Shown one piece after another: positions 45,605 through 54,704 of a stretch of 64,000 nt of DNA. The DNA comes from UBA2108 sp963925495 (lineage in GTDB: Bacteria; Bacteroidota; Bacteroidia; Flavobacteriales_G; Salibacteraceae): the NCBI GenBank assembly GCA_963925495.1, contig CAWUST010000006.1:1-64000 (forward strand). The letters run 5' to 3'. The notes beneath the pieces were generated by a model, which was not told the origin of the DNA, did no database searches, and saw nothing but the letters and a program-made list of their open reading frames with translations. How positions within the stretch are numbered: the stretch's first letter is position 1; each line of letters begins with the position of its first letter. The position numbers and the translations under genes were made by a program.

Positions 45605-46591
45605 ATGCAAAGACGTCCAAGAAGAAATAGAAAAACAGCAATTTCCCGTGCGTTTATAAAAGAAACCCATCTTAGTGTTTCCAATCTTGTTCAGCCCTTT
45701 TTTTTAGTAGATGGATTGGGTATAAAGGAAGAGGTGAAATCTATGCCAGGCAATTTCAGAATGTCAATTGATGTAGCTACCAAAGAAATGGAATATTGCA
45801 TGAAATTGGGAATAAAGTCTTTTATTCTGTTTCCAGCTGTAAATGAAGAATTAAAGGATAGTTTAGCTACTTATGGCTCAGCTCCAGAGAATTTTTATTT
45901 AAAGGCATTCCAAACGTTTAAGTCTAAATTTGGTGATAGCGTTAATTTAATAACAGATGTAGCTCTGGACCCTTATTCTTCTGACGGTCATGATGGTTTA
46001 GTAGAAGGTGGTGAAATACTAAATGATGAAACCTTACCTATTTTGGGTGAACTGGCTTTAGCTCAAGCAAAAGCAGGGGCAGATATAATTGGCCCAAGCG
46101 ACATGATGGATGGCAGAGTCGAGTATATTAGAAATGTATTGGATGAAAATGGTTTTCATAATGTAAGTATTATGAGTTATACCGCTAAGTATGCTTCGGC
46201 TTTTTATGGTCCTTTTAGGGATGCCTTAGATTCTGCACCAAAAAAAGGCGATAAAAAGACCTACCAAATGGATCCAGCTAACAAACGAGAAGCGTTGATT
46301 GAAGCAGAGCTTGATTTTAATGAAGGAGCCGATTACATGATGGTTAAACCGGCCTTGCCTTACTTAGATATTATTCATGTATTAAAAGAAAATTACGACA
46401 TTCCAATTGTAGCATATAATGTGAGCGGTGAGTGTAGTATGCTTACGGCAGCGTGCCAAAATGGATGGTTGAATTTTGAAAAGGCAATGCCAGAAATGCT
46501 ACTATCCATAAAACGTGCAGGTGCAGATGTTATAATAACCTACTTTGCCAAAGCTTATGCTGAATTGGCAAGAGATGGAAAAATAAATTAG
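45605..46591 (+). CDS. hemB: Porphobilinogen synthase (delta-aminolevulinate dehydratase)
   Basis: This 328-residue enzyme condenses two 5-aminolevulinate molecules into porphobilinogen in tetrapyrrole synthesis. Hallmarks are MQRRPRRNRK at the start, GADIIGPSDMMDGRVEYIRN, the Schiff-base lysine region SYTAKYASAFYGPFRDAL, the second active lysine in GADYMMVKPALPYLDII and YNVSGECSML. The metal-binding segment ITDVALDPYSSDGHDG lacks the Cys triplet of zinc enzymes. Its product supplies haem and cobalamin pathways. Confidence 0.95.
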   Translation: MQRRPRRNRKTAISRAFIKETHLSVSNLVQPFFLVDGLGIKEEVKSMPGNFRMSIDVATKEMEYCMKLGIKSFILFPAVNEELKDSLATYGSAPENFYLKAFQTFKSKFGDSVNLITDVALDPYSSDGHDGLVEGGEILNDETLPILGELALAQAKAGADIIGPSDMMDGRVEYIRNVLDENGFHNVSIMSYTAKYASAFYGPFRDALDSAPKKGDKKTYQMDPANKREALIEAELDFNEGADYMMVKPALPYLDIIHVLKENYDIPIVAYNVSGECSMLTAACQNGWLNFEKAMPEMLLSIKRAGADVIITYFAKAYAELARDGKIN

Positions 46592-46604
46592 AAAAAAAAC
46601 ATAT

Positions 46605-46619
46605 ACTTCTTCGAGAAGT
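46605..46619 (+). terminator. Weak hairpin after hemB
   Basis: ACTTCT-TCG-AGAAGT forms a 6-bp stem 14 nt after the hemB stop. The T-rich stretch (TTCTTTTTCT) begins several bases later, so it is at best a weak terminator. Confidence 0.3.
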
Positions 46620-46709
46620 TGAAGTTCTTTTTCTATTTAGAATGCTGATTGTTAGGTCAATGCGCCACTATTAAATCAAAAAAACAATAATAGATTACTC
46701 AAAAAATTT

Positions 46710-48761
46710 ATGAATAGTAGCTTACAAAGCCCAACAGCGGCTAAAATACCGAAAGAATTATCTCAACAGGGACAAGCCAGAATTGACAATTATTATTGGT
46801 TAAACGAAAGAGAAAATCCTAAGGTAATTGATTATCTAAATGCGGAAAATGAATACACTTCAAATGTGATGAAGCCATTAAAAGGGTTTCAAGAAAATCT
46901 TTTTGAAGAAATGAAAGCTCGTATTAAAGAAACCGATAGCAGTGTTCCTTATTTTTCTGACGGGTGGTACTATTATTTACGTTATGAGGAAGGACAAGAA
47001 TATCCTATTTATTGTAGAAAAGAGGGGGATTTGGAAGCCGAAGAAAACATTCTTTTGGATGTAAATGTATTGGCTAAAGGTCATGAATATTATGACGTTT
47101 CGGGAATGTCAATTAGTCCAAATAAAAAAGTAATGGCTTATGGAGTAGACACCTTAAGTAGAAGGATTTATATCATTCACTTTAAAAATTTAGAAACAGG
47201 TGAAAACTTCTCGCAAACCATTGAAAACACGACCGGTAGTAGCTCATGGGCTAATGACAATAAAACACTTTTTTATACAAAAAAAGATAAAGCACTTCGT
47301 TCTTTCCAAATATGGAAATACAATTTTGGCAATGGTGTAAATACGGCTGAGTTAGTTTTTGAAGAAAGCGATGAAACCTTCAATTGTTTTGTCTATAAAA
47401 GCAAGTCAAAAAAATATATTTTCATTGGTTCTTCAAGTACACTTTCCAGTGAATATCGATTTGTAGACGCCGATTTTCCAAACCAAGATTTTAATATGTT
47501 ACATCCAAGAGAAAACGAACTTGAATATGGTATTGGGCATTTAAATGATGACTTTTATATTTTAACCAATTGGCAAGCAAAAAACTTCCGACTTATGGTT
47601 GTGAATGTAGATGCGCCAGAAAAAGAAAACTGGAAAGAAGTTATACCACACAGAAAGGATGTTTTGATTGAGGATATTGAGCTATTTAGCAATTTCATTC
47701 TATTAGAAGAACGGATTGAAGGAATTTCCAATATAAGAGTAATTAACAGAAAAACAAAAGAAGATCATTATGTGAATTTTGGAGAAAAGGCTTACACAGC
47801 CTATGCTTCAACTAACTTGGAGTTAGACAGCCATATTTTAAGGCTAGCATATACCTCCCTAACAACGCCGGGCACTCATTTTGATTATGACATGAATACC
47901 CGAGAATTTACTCTATTAAAAGAGCAAGAAATTCTTGGTGTTTTCGATAAGGAGGATTATAAATCGGAAAGATTGATGGTTAAAGTAAGAGACGGAGTGA
48001 AAGTTCCAGTTTCCTTGGTATACCATAAAAACACAAATTTGGACAGAACTGCCCCCATATTATTGTATGGTTATGGAAGTTATGGGCACAATATTGACCC
48101 TTACTTTTCATCTGGAAGACTGAGTTTACTTAATCGAGGATTTGTATATGCTATTGCACATATTCGGGGTTCCGAAACTTTAGGCAGAACTTGGTACGAA
48201 GACGGCAAAATGATGAATAAGAAAAACACATTTTTCGATTTTATTGATTGCGGAAAATACTTGGTTGAAAAAAAATATGGAAGTCCCGAAAAGCTTTTTG
48301 CAATGGGCGGCAGTGCAGGTGGGCTTCTTATGGGAGCCATTGTAAACTATGAGCCTAAAATGTGGAAGGCTATTGTAGCTCAAGTTCCTTTTGTAGATGT
48401 ACTTACTACTATGCTAGACGAAAGCATACCTCTTACCACCGGTGAATTTGACGAATGGGGAAACCCAAAACAAAAAGAAGCTTACGATTACATAAAAACC
48501 TATTCTCCGTATGATAATGTAGAGCCAAAAGACTACCCTAATATGCTAATAACAACTGGCTTGCACGATTCTCAAGTGCAGTATTGGGAGCCTGCAAAAT
48601 GGGTGGCAAAACTCAGGGAATTAAAAACCGATGACAATATATTGCTTTTAAAAACCCAAATGGATTTTGGGCACAGTGGAGCTAGTGGTCGTTTTGAAGG
48701 CTTGAAAGAAGTGGCACTGGAATATGCTTTTATATTGAATTTGGCTGGGAGTTCAGATTAA
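46710..48761 (+). CDS. Oligopeptidase B-like S9 serine peptidase
   Basis: This 683-residue prolyl-oligopeptidase-family enzyme has an N-terminal seven-blade propeller region and a C-terminal catalytic alpha/beta-hydrolase domain. The catalytic Ser is Ser535 in MGGSAGGLLMGAI; the Asp region is ITTGLHDSQVQYWEPAKWV and the His region is DFGHSGASGRFEGL. The segment AHIRGSETLGRTWYEDGKM is typical of oligopeptidase B, which cleaves after Arg or Lys in short peptides. No signal peptide is visible, so it is probably cytoplasmic. Confidence 0.9.
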   Translation: MNSSLQSPTAAKIPKELSQQGQARIDNYYWLNERENPKVIDYLNAENEYTSNVMKPLKGFQENLFEEMKARIKETDSSVPYFSDGWYYYLRYEEGQEYPIYCRKEGDLEAEENILLDVNVLAKGHEYYDVSGMSISPNKKVMAYGVDTLSRRIYIIHFKNLETGENFSQTIENTTGSSSWANDNKTLFYTKKDKALRSFQIWKYNFGNGVNTAELVFEESDETFNCFVYKSKSKKYIFIGSSSTLSSEYRFVDADFPNQDFNMLHPRENELEYGIGHLNDDFYILTNWQAKNFRLMVVNVDAPEKENWKEVIPHRKDVLIEDIELFSNFILLEERIEGISNIRVINRKTKEDHYVNFGEKAYTAYASTNLELDSHILRLAYTSLTTPGTHFDYDMNTREFTLLKEQEILGVFDKEDYKSERLMVKVRDGVKVPVSLVYHKNTNLDRTAPILLYGYGSYGHNIDPYFSSGRLSLLNRGFVYAIAHIRGSETLGRTWYEDGKMMNKKNTFFDFIDCGKYLVEKKYGSPEKLFAMGGSAGGLLMGAIVNYEPKMWKAIVAQVPFVDVLTTMLDESIPLTTGEFDEWGNPKQKEAYDYIKTYSPYDNVEPKDYPNMLITTGLHDSQVQYWEPAKWVAKLRELKTDDNILLLKTQMDFGHSGASGRFEGLKEVALEYAFILNLAGSSD

Positions 48762-48933
48762 TAGATTTATAATTCTAGTAAACATTCCCCTTAACTTCAA
48801 ATTTACAAAAACTCAATATTTAAAGCTGTTTTTATTTTCATTAATGGCTGTGGTAATTTCAAGAATTCTTCGAACTTTGAATTTATTTTGAGTTTGACTC
48901 TTTTTCTGTGATGGAGTTGGTGTCATTATTAAT

Positions 48934-48944
48934 GTTCTTGAACC
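48934..48944 (+). repeat. Left target-site duplication of the IS element
   Basis: GTTCTTGAACC occurs directly left of the IS and again directly right of it (50287-50297). An 11-bp duplication fits IS4-family transposition. Confidence 0.85.
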
Positions 48945-48958
48945 AATCCCGTCCTAAA
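48945..48958 (+). repeat. Left terminal inverted repeat of the IS
   Basis: AATCCCGTCCTAAA is the exact complement of 50273-50286. Confidence 0.85.
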
Positions 48959-49014
48959 TAAATTTCACACGTAATTTAAGGTACTTATTTCACTATAAAA
49001 TCCTTGAATAAACA

Positions 49015-50190
49015 CTAAAACTCAAAAAGCACCCCTTGTAAAATGATATTTGGAGGTTTCGCTTTTTTCAAAAAGGGTTCATCAAGCCATTTTTGAAGTT
49101 CAATTTTCACAAACAGATTAATTCTAAGGAAAGCCACTAAATTAGATAGGTACCATTTGTATTTTGCTATTTCTTTTAAGTATTTAAGTATTAAAATAGT
49201 TATCAAAGCCGTCCATATTTGAATCATTACTGCATTTTTACTCGCTCCAATAAAGGATTTAATATGAAGTAGTTGCTTTATATCCCTAAAAAATATTTCG
49301 ATATCCCAACGGCTTTTATAAAGTTCACTTATGGTATTAGCACACCAAGTCATATTATTTGTAATAACTTCTATCACTTGTTCATTCTTTTCATCCCATA
49401 TAGCTACTCGCCTTAATCGTTTAAGGTATTTCTTTTTAGAGGCTGTTCCTGTTAATTCTATAACCTCATCTTTTAGTAATTGTGGATGTCTGTTTTCAGG
49501 TAACTCCCTTTCTTTAATAGTGGTAAATTGGATGTTTGTTTTATGCCTAATTACAAAAAATACTCCTGTGCTGTCCCAAACATTTAATAGTGCAAAATCA
49601 TTGTAAAACCGGTCTGCAACAATTACACTTCCTTTTATCAAAGGTATCTCATAGGCCCCCTTGTTATCTGCTGTTTTGCCATCTGTAATATTTACATAGG
49701 CAGGTAAATTACCATCAAAATCAAGCAATGTGTGCAATTTTATTGCTCCTTTTTTTGTCTTGTATTTCGCCCAGTCAAAAAGCGATAAGCATAAACTAAT
49801 TGTACTGGCATCTAATAGAAATATTTTGGATTTAATTCTGAATTTTACTTGCTTAAATCCTGCTTGCTGTCCTAATTGTTTGGACAAAGCATAGTAGTAA
49901 TCTTTAAATAGCTCCCAAGACCGATGTTTGTTCTGATAGCCTAGGTTTGACTTGGTTGGAGGATGGACATTGCCTAAATGGTTTAGATTGCCTGTGGCTG
50001 ACCTTAACCCATTACTTATGTCTCGTAAAGATTGGCTTTTTGCAAAATGACAAAATAACATAGAAGTTAAATGTGACCAGCTATCAAAACCTTTTTGATG
50101 TTTATCTGATTCATACGTGATTACTAACTTCTTGAAAATTGTGCGGTCTAATTTTTGGATTATTTGACCAAATAAGGTTACTTTTGACAT
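49015..50190 (-). CDS. IS4-family transposase (DUF4372 plus DDE)
   Basis: This 391-residue transposase has an N-terminal DUF4372-like part (TLFGQIIQKLDRTIFKKLV) and a DDE domain. The first Asp is in IFLLDASTISLCLSLF, the second in GSVIVADRFYNDFALL, and the Glu in YKSRWDIEIFFRDIK. This last segment fits the Y-x2-R-x3-E-x6-K signature of IS4 transposases exactly. The frame is intact, so the element may be active. Confidence 0.95.
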   Translation of the reverse strand: MSKVTLFGQIIQKLDRTIFKKLVITYESDKHQKGFDSWSHLTSMLFCHFAKSQSLRDISNGLRSATGNLNHLGNVHPPTKSNLGYQNKHRSWELFKDYYYALSKQLGQQAGFKQVKFRIKSKIFLLDASTISLCLSLFDWAKYKTKKGAIKLHTLLDFDGNLPAYVNITDGKTADNKGAYEIPLIKGSVIVADRFYNDFALLNVWDSTGVFFVIRHKTNIQFTTIKERELPENRHPQLLKDEVIELTGTASKKKYLKRLRRVAIWDEKNEQVIEVITNNMTWCANTISELYKSRWDIEIFFRDIKQLLHIKSFIGASKNAVMIQIWTALITILILKYLKEIAKYKWYLSNLVAFLRINLFVKIELQKWLDEPFLKKAKPPNIILQGVLFEF

Positions 50191-50236
50191 AAGAGAATTT
50201 GTTTTTCGTTGTACAACTCAAAGATATTTGAGATAC

Positions 50237-51199
50237 TTAAAACTTATTCTCTTTTTTTGCTTTTTTTAATCGTTTAGGACGGGATTGTTCTTGAACCAAT
50301 TTTTTAATTGTATAAAATTCACGGAATTTTTTCCTACTTTCTTCACACGGTGAACCAAAGTACGATTTGTTCTTTTCTAGATTATTCCCCACTCCTGATT
50401 GAGCAAGAACTGTAACGTTTTCATTTATAGTAATGTCACTCGAAACACCAACTTGCCCCCAAAGGGTTACGTTATTTTTAATGATAACACAACCAGCAAT
50501 GCCTACTTGGCTTGCAAAGAGGCAGTCTTTGCCAATTTGAGTGTCATGACCAATTTGAACCAAATTATCAATTTTAGTTCTATCGCCCACAATTGTATCA
50601 CCAGTTACCCCTCTGTCTATTGTGCAATTTGCTCCAATATGAACATCGTTTTTGATTAATACACGACCACAGGATTTAAATTGTTTGAATTCGCCCTTTC
50701 TTTTTTGATAATAAAATGCATCACTACCAATAACTGAGTTAGCATGAATAATTACATTATCTCCAATAATAGAATTGTCGTAAACAGACACATTGGAATG
50801 AATCAAACAATTTTTGCCAATTTTTACATTATTTCCGATAAAAACACCAGGTTGAATTATTGTGCTATTGTCGATTTTAGCACTTTGAGAAATTGTATTA
50901 TCTGAGGATTTAAAGGGGTTGAAACGTTCAATGAGTTTTTGGACATCATTAAACGGGTCATCACTTATTAGAAGGGACTTTCCTTTCGGACAGGGCACTT
51001 CCTTGTTTATTATAATAACAGATGCAGCAGACTCTAGTGCTTTTTTGTAATATTTTTCGTGATCGACAAAAACAATATCTCCTTTTTCTACAACATGAAT
51101 TTCGTTTAATCCAAGTACAGGAAAATCATCAGGCCCAACTTTTTTTGCCCCAATAATGTCTGCAATACTGAGTAAGGTTTGAGGAGAGATAAATTTCAT
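50237..51199 (-). CDS. LpxD-like N-acyltransferase (second copy) with IS-encoded C-terminus
   Basis: This 320-residue left-handed beta-helix protein is an LpxD paralogue. Hexapeptide repeats (VFIGNNVKIGKNCLIHSNVS and others) run from about residue 110 to 270. The catalytic His lies in KIDNLVQIGHDTQIGKDCLF. LpxD adds the second 3-hydroxyacyl chain in lipid A synthesis; a second copy beside efp is common in Bacteroidota. The last 15 residues (SRPKRLKKAKKENKF) are encoded by the right end of the IS. Before the insertion the gene would have ended at LVQEH, about 305 residues. It lies 2 nt downstream of efp. Confidence 0.9.
   Translation of the reverse strand: MKFISPQTLLSIADIIGAKKVGPDDFPVLGLNEIHVVEKGDIVFVDHEKYYKKALESAASVIIINKEVPCPKGKSLLISDDPFNDVQKLIERFNPFKSSDNTISQSAKIDNSTIIQPGVFIGNNVKIGKNCLIHSNVSVYDNSIIGDNVIIHANSVIGSDAFYYQKRKGEFKQFKSCGRVLIKNDVHIGANCTIDRGVTGDTIVGDRTKIDNLVQIGHDTQIGKDCLFASQVGIAGCVIIKNNVTLWGQVGVSSDITINENVTVLAQSGVGNNLEKNKSYFGSPCEESRKKFREFYTIKKLVQEQSRPKRLKKAKKENKF
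50273..50286 (-). repeat. Right terminal inverted repeat of the IS
   Basis: TTTAGGACGGGATT, the complement of the left end, lies inside the present coding frame of the lpxD-like gene. Confidence 0.85.
50287..50297 (+). repeat. Right target-site duplication of the IS element
   Basis: This is the second copy of GTTCTTGAACC. On the minus strand it encodes the end of the original LVQE segment of the lpxD-like protein. Confidence 0.85.
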
Positions 51200-51201
51200 T
51201 T

Positions 51202-51768
51202 CTATTTTTTTACTCTCTCAGAATAAGTGCTTTTTTTTGTGTCAATTTTTATAAAATCACCTGTATTAATAAATAAAGGAACTTTAATTTCTGCTCCAGT
51301 TTCTAGGGTAGCCGGTTTAGTAGAATTAGTTGCTGTGTCACCTTTTACACCTGGCTCCGTGTAGGTTACTTCCAGTTGTACAAAATTTGGAATATCTGCA
51401 CTAATTGCTTCTTCTTTGTCTGCATGGAACATAATGTTCACCATGTCGCCTTCTTTAATAAACTGTGGAGCATTTATTAAATGTTTTTCTAAAAAAATTT
51501 GCTCATAAGACGACGTATTCATGAAATGATAAGCTTCGCCATCGTTATATAAGTATTGGTAGGTACGGTTTTCAATTCTTACTACATCAATTTTGTGCCC
51601 TGAAGGAAAAGTATGATCCAATACTTTGCCTGAAGTTAAACTTCTAATTTTGGTTCGAACAAAGGCGGGTCCTTTACCTGGTTTAACATGAAGGAATTCA
51701 ATTACTGTGAAAAGGTCGTGATTGAAATTGAGACAAAGTCCGTTTTTAATATCTGAAGTAGAAGCCAT
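51202..51768 (-). CDS. efp: Elongation factor P
   Basis: This 188-residue protein has three OB-like domains. The tip loop HVKPGKGPAFVRTKIRSL carries the Lys near residue 32 that enters the ribosome next to the P-site tRNA and rescues polyproline stalls. MNTSSYEQIFL and DTATNSTKPATLETGAEIKV are conserved later segments. No epmA or epmB gene is nearby. A -7 box lies 28 nt upstream. Confidence 0.95.
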   Translation of the reverse strand: MASTSDIKNGLCLNFNHDLFTVIEFLHVKPGKGPAFVRTKIRSLTSGKVLDHTFPSGHKIDVVRIENRTYQYLYNDGEAYHFMNTSSYEQIFLEKHLINAPQFIKEGDMVNIMFHADKEEAISADIPNFVQLEVTYTEPGVKGDTATNSTKPATLETGAEIKVPLFINTGDFIKIDTKKSTYSERVKK

Positions 51769-51796
51769 AATTTTAATTCTAATGTTATTAGGTTAA

Positions 51797-51804
51797 CAAA
51801 TGTA
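51797..51804 (-). promoter_or_regulatory. -7 box of efp
   Basis: TACATTTG on the minus strand matches TAnnTTTG, 28 nt before the efp ATG. It separates efp-lpxD2 from the upstream lpx genes. Confidence 0.5.
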
Positions 51805-51889
51805 GTTGCTGTATTGGTTTAGTGGTTAATTAAATCTTAAAAATTGATTGTAAAAAAAAGGATATTTTTTGATGCTATAAAAAAGCGGT

Positions 51890-52516
51890 TTAGGATTTAT
51901 AATCTCCTATCCTAATTTCATGGTCACAAAATGAAAACTCTTCAGGTGTATTATTACTACAAACCACTATTAGTCTATTCTCTTTATTTTCATTAACCAA
52001 TGTTTGGTACCAGTTTTTCCCAGCTTCGTCCAGGTTGTTTAAGGGTTCGTCCAAAAGTACTAAAGGTGCTTTGGAAAGGAGCGCAAGTGCCAGTTTTACC
52101 CGCTGTTTCATTCCTGAAGAAAACAAGTGAATTGCCTTATCTTCTTCATATTCAATTTGCAAGTATTTAGCAAAACTTTCACCAGTATAAGTTTGGTTTA
52201 ATGGCTTTAATTTTTGGTGAAAACTCAGTAGTTCGTCAAGTGTAAATTCCTCTGGAATAGATAGGTATGGGGTACAAAGGCTTAGGTTTTTATAAATAGA
52301 ATCAACATCAACTTTATTGTTGTTAACCAAGTAGTGAACTTCGCCTTCGGATGGAGATAAGATACCACTAATAATTTTTAAAAGGGTAGATTTACCTGAT
52401 CCGTTGTTACCTAGAATAACGGTGTGTTCGTTTGTTTTTAGTTGTAGGTCAATTTTTCTGAAAATCCAATGAATAGCAAACCTACGTCCTATATTTTTTA
52501 AGTTTACTTCAACCAT
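51890..52516 (-). CDS. Orphan ABC transporter ATP-binding protein (CcmA-like)
   Basis: This 208-residue ATPase has Walker A in VILGNNGSGKSTLLKIISG, the variant signature HLFSSGMKQRVKLALALLSK and Walker B in LVLLDEPLNNLDEAG. The short length and SSGMKQRVKLA resemble CcmA, the haem-exporter ATPase, but no permease or other ccm gene is nearby. Its partner must be elsewhere. It follows lpxA by 10 nt and may be co-transcribed with the lpx genes. Confidence 0.8.
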   Translation of the reverse strand: MVEVNLKNIGRRFAIHWIFRKIDLQLKTNEHTVILGNNGSGKSTLLKIISGILSPSEGEVHYLVNNNKVDVDSIYKNLSLCTPYLSIPEEFTLDELLSFHQKLKPLNQTYTGESFAKYLQIEYEEDKAIHLFSSGMKQRVKLALALLSKAPLVLLDEPLNNLDEAGKNWYQTLVNENKENRLIVVCSNNTPEEFSFCDHEIRIGDYKS

Positions 52517-52526
52517 TTATTCAGGT

Positions 52527-53303
52527 TTAGCTAAACCCTTTTATCATTCCGTTGGGCGAGCCCGCTATAAAATCTAAAATGATTTTTCGTTCGTCACATT
52601 CTGGAATTTCATTTTTAATAATTTCAATTCCGTTTGAAATGTTTTTGTTCTGGATGAATAGAATTTTGTAGATCTTTTCAATCGTTCTTATCTTTTCTTC
52701 AGAATAGCCTCTTCGTTTCAGACCAACAGAATTTACACCTATATATTGCAAAGGGTCTTTTGCCACTTTAATATATGGCGGAATATCTTTTCTGATTTTT
52801 GAAGTGCCTCCAACAAAAGTGTGTGCTCCAATATGAACAAATTGTTGAGCAGCAACTTTACCTTCAAGTATTGCATAATCATCAATTCTAATGTGCCCAG
52901 AAAGGCCAGTATAACCTGCGATAATTACATTATCACCTATAATGCAATCGTGTGCTATATGCACGTAAATCATTATTAAGCAATTTTTGCCAATTGAAGT
53001 TTTCATTTGGTCAACGGTACCACGATGTATTGTTACGCCTTCTCGAATTATGGTGTTGTTACCAATTTCTACAGTGGTATACTCTCCTTTGTATTTTAAA
53101 TCTTGAGAAACCGCACTTATTACTGCGGTTGGAAAAATTTGACATTCATTTCCAATTCTAGCACCATCAAAAATGGTTACCTGAGGGCCAATCCATGTGC
53201 CATCGCCAATTATTACATCTGCTTCAATGTAAGTAAAAGGACCAATAGTCACATCCTTTCCAATTTTGGCATTTGGGTGTACTGAAGCTAATCCGTGAAT
53301 CAT
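52527..53303 (-). CDS. lpxA: UDP-N-acetylglucosamine acyltransferase LpxA
   Basis: This 258-residue beta-helix enzyme performs the first step of lipid A synthesis, adding a 3-hydroxyacyl chain to UDP-GlcNAc. It has hexapeptide repeats from the N-terminus (VHPNAKIGKDVTIGPFTYIE), the catalytic His in CLIMIYVHIAHDCIIGDNVI and the conserved VGLKRRGYSEEKIRTIEK helix. Its ATG directly follows the lpxC/fabZ stop, with no gap. Confidence 0.95.
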   Translation of the reverse strand: MIHGLASVHPNAKIGKDVTIGPFTYIEADVIIGDGTWIGPQVTIFDGARIGNECQIFPTAVISAVSQDLKYKGEYTTVEIGNNTIIREGVTIHRGTVDQMKTSIGKNCLIMIYVHIAHDCIIGDNVIIAGYTGLSGHIRIDDYAILEGKVAAQQFVHIGAHTFVGGTSKIRKDIPPYIKVAKDPLQYIGVNSVGLKRRGYSEEKIRTIEKIYKILFIQNKNISNGIEIIKNEIPECDERKIILDFIAGSPNGMIKGFS

Positions 53304-54704
53304 TTAATCGTTTTTACTTACATGTGCAACTAATTCTCCTTCGCAAACTAACTTATTTCCAACATAAGCTTTTGCTTCCATTTGGCAAATTCCTCTTCTT
53401 ATGGGTGCAGTCAATCTACAGTCCATTATTAGAGTATCTCCTGGTATTACTTTTTGTTTGAATTTTACGTTGTTTATTTTCAGAAAGTAAGTCGAGTAAT
53501 TTTCTGGGTCATCAACATTATTTAAAACCAAAATACCACCTGTTTGGGCCATAGCCTCAACTAATAGCACGCCAGGCATAACTGGTTCAGCAGGGAAGTG
53601 ACCAACGAAAAATGGTTCGTTTCTGGTTACGTTTTTAATTCCTATAACTTTCGTTTCATCCAAATGAATAATCTTATCTACTAACAAGAATGGGTATCTA
53701 TGAGGTAAAAGTTTGGTAATGTCATTTATATCGGCAACTGGAGCTTTGTTCGGGTCGTATTTAGGAGCAGCCTTTTCTTCTGACCTCATCAATTTTTTGA
53801 TGATTTTGCTAAATTCCATGTTGCCATAATGACCCGGTCTTGCGGCTAAAATATGACCTCTTATTGGGCGACCTACCAATGCTAAATCTCCAATAATATC
53901 CAAGAGTTTGTGACGAGCTGGCTCATTTTCAAAACGTAAATTAACGTTGTTTAGAATTCCAATTCCTACAAAATCTAATTCCGATCTATCTCTGTTAAAT
54001 GTACTTGCAAGTTTGTCTTTATCTTCGTCGGATAGTTCTGTATCTGCCATTACAATGGCATTGTCCACATCGCCTCCTTTAATCAACCCTGCGTTTACCA
54101 ATTGAATGAGCTCACGAAGGAAAACGAAAGTTCTACAATCCGAAATTTCTTTTTCGAAATCTCCCATGTGATACATGTGAGCGTGTTGTGTGCCTAGTAA
54201 AGGAGAATTGTAATCAACCATTACGGTTAATCTAAATTCACCACCATCAGTAGGAACTGCTAGCATCTCAATTCCACGCTCTTCATCTTCCCAGGCAATA
54301 TTGTGTGGTAAATCGAAGTAGTTTTTATCTTGTAATTGTTCAACCGTTCCAGCTTTTTTAATTGCGGCAACAAAGTGTTTTGAACTTCCATCTAAAATTG
54401 GAATCTCAGGGCCATCCAATTCAATTATAGCATTGTCGATATCAAGGCCCATTAAAGCAGCAAGTAAGTGCTCGGTAGTGTGTACTTCGGCATTGTTTTG
54501 TTTAAGTGACGTTCCGCGTTGAGTGGCAAAAACATTGTCAACATCAGCTTTTATTTCAGGAGACCCTTCCATGTCCACTCGTTTAAAGACAAACCAATTA
54601 TCTTCTTTTGCTGGTTTTAAAGTTAAATTTACATGCTGCCCAGTATGTAATCCAATGCCTGAAAAGCTAACTTCTTGCTTTAGCGTTTTTTGTTTATCGC
54701 TCAT
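53304..54704 (-). CDS. lpxC/fabZ: LpxC-FabZ fusion (deacetylase plus hydroxyacyl-ACP dehydratase)
   Basis: This 466-residue protein is a fusion typical of Bacteroidota. Residues 1-300 are LpxC, the zinc deacetylase of lipid A synthesis: GIGLHTGQHVNLTLKPA, TTEHLLAALMGLDIDNA and HKLLDIIGDLALVGRPI with the metal His and Asp. Residues 320-466 are FabZ: LLPHRYPFLLVDKII, FFVGHFPAEPVMPGVLLVEA with the catalytic His and Glu. It overlaps lpxD by 11 nt. Confidence 0.96.
   Translation of the reverse strand: MSDKQKTLKQEVSFSGIGLHTGQHVNLTLKPAKEDNWFVFKRVDMEGSPEIKADVDNVFATQRGTSLKQNNAEVHTTEHLLAALMGLDIDNAIIELDGPEIPILDGSSKHFVAAIKKAGTVEQLQDKNYFDLPHNIAWEDEERGIEMLAVPTDGGEFRLTVMVDYNSPLLGTQHAHMYHMGDFEKEISDCRTFVFLRELIQLVNAGLIKGGDVDNAIVMADTELSDEDKDKLASTFNRDRSELDFVGIGILNNVNLRFENEPARHKLLDIIGDLALVGRPIRGHILAARPGHYGNMEFSKIIKKLMRSEEKAAPKYDPNKAPVADINDITKLLPHRYPFLLVDKIIHLDETKVIGIKNVTRNEPFFVGHFPAEPVMPGVLLVEAMAQTGGILVLNNVDDPENYSTYFLKINNVKFKQKVIPGDTLIMDCRLTAPIRRGICQMEAKAYVGNKLVCEGELVAHVSKND

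Larger units (their letters stand above)
48945..50286 (-). mobile_element. Complete IS4-family insertion sequence, 1342 bp
   Basis: Perfect 14-bp terminal inverted repeats AATCCCGTCCTAAA (48945-48958) and its complement (50273-50286) bound one transposase gene. The element is flanked by an 11-bp direct target duplication. If the shared AAT beyond the right duplication is counted, the duplication could instead be 14 bp and the element 3 bp shorter. It inserted in the last codons of the lpxD-like gene at 50237. Intact repeats and transposase suggest a recent insertion. Confidence 0.9.

Noticed and set aside
48976..50241. Alternative IS ends based on TTTAAGGTACTT and TTTTAAGTATCT similarity
   Set aside because: The similarity is imperfect and no target duplication flanks it, while the 14-bp repeats at 48945 and 50273 are exact and flanked by an 11-bp duplication.
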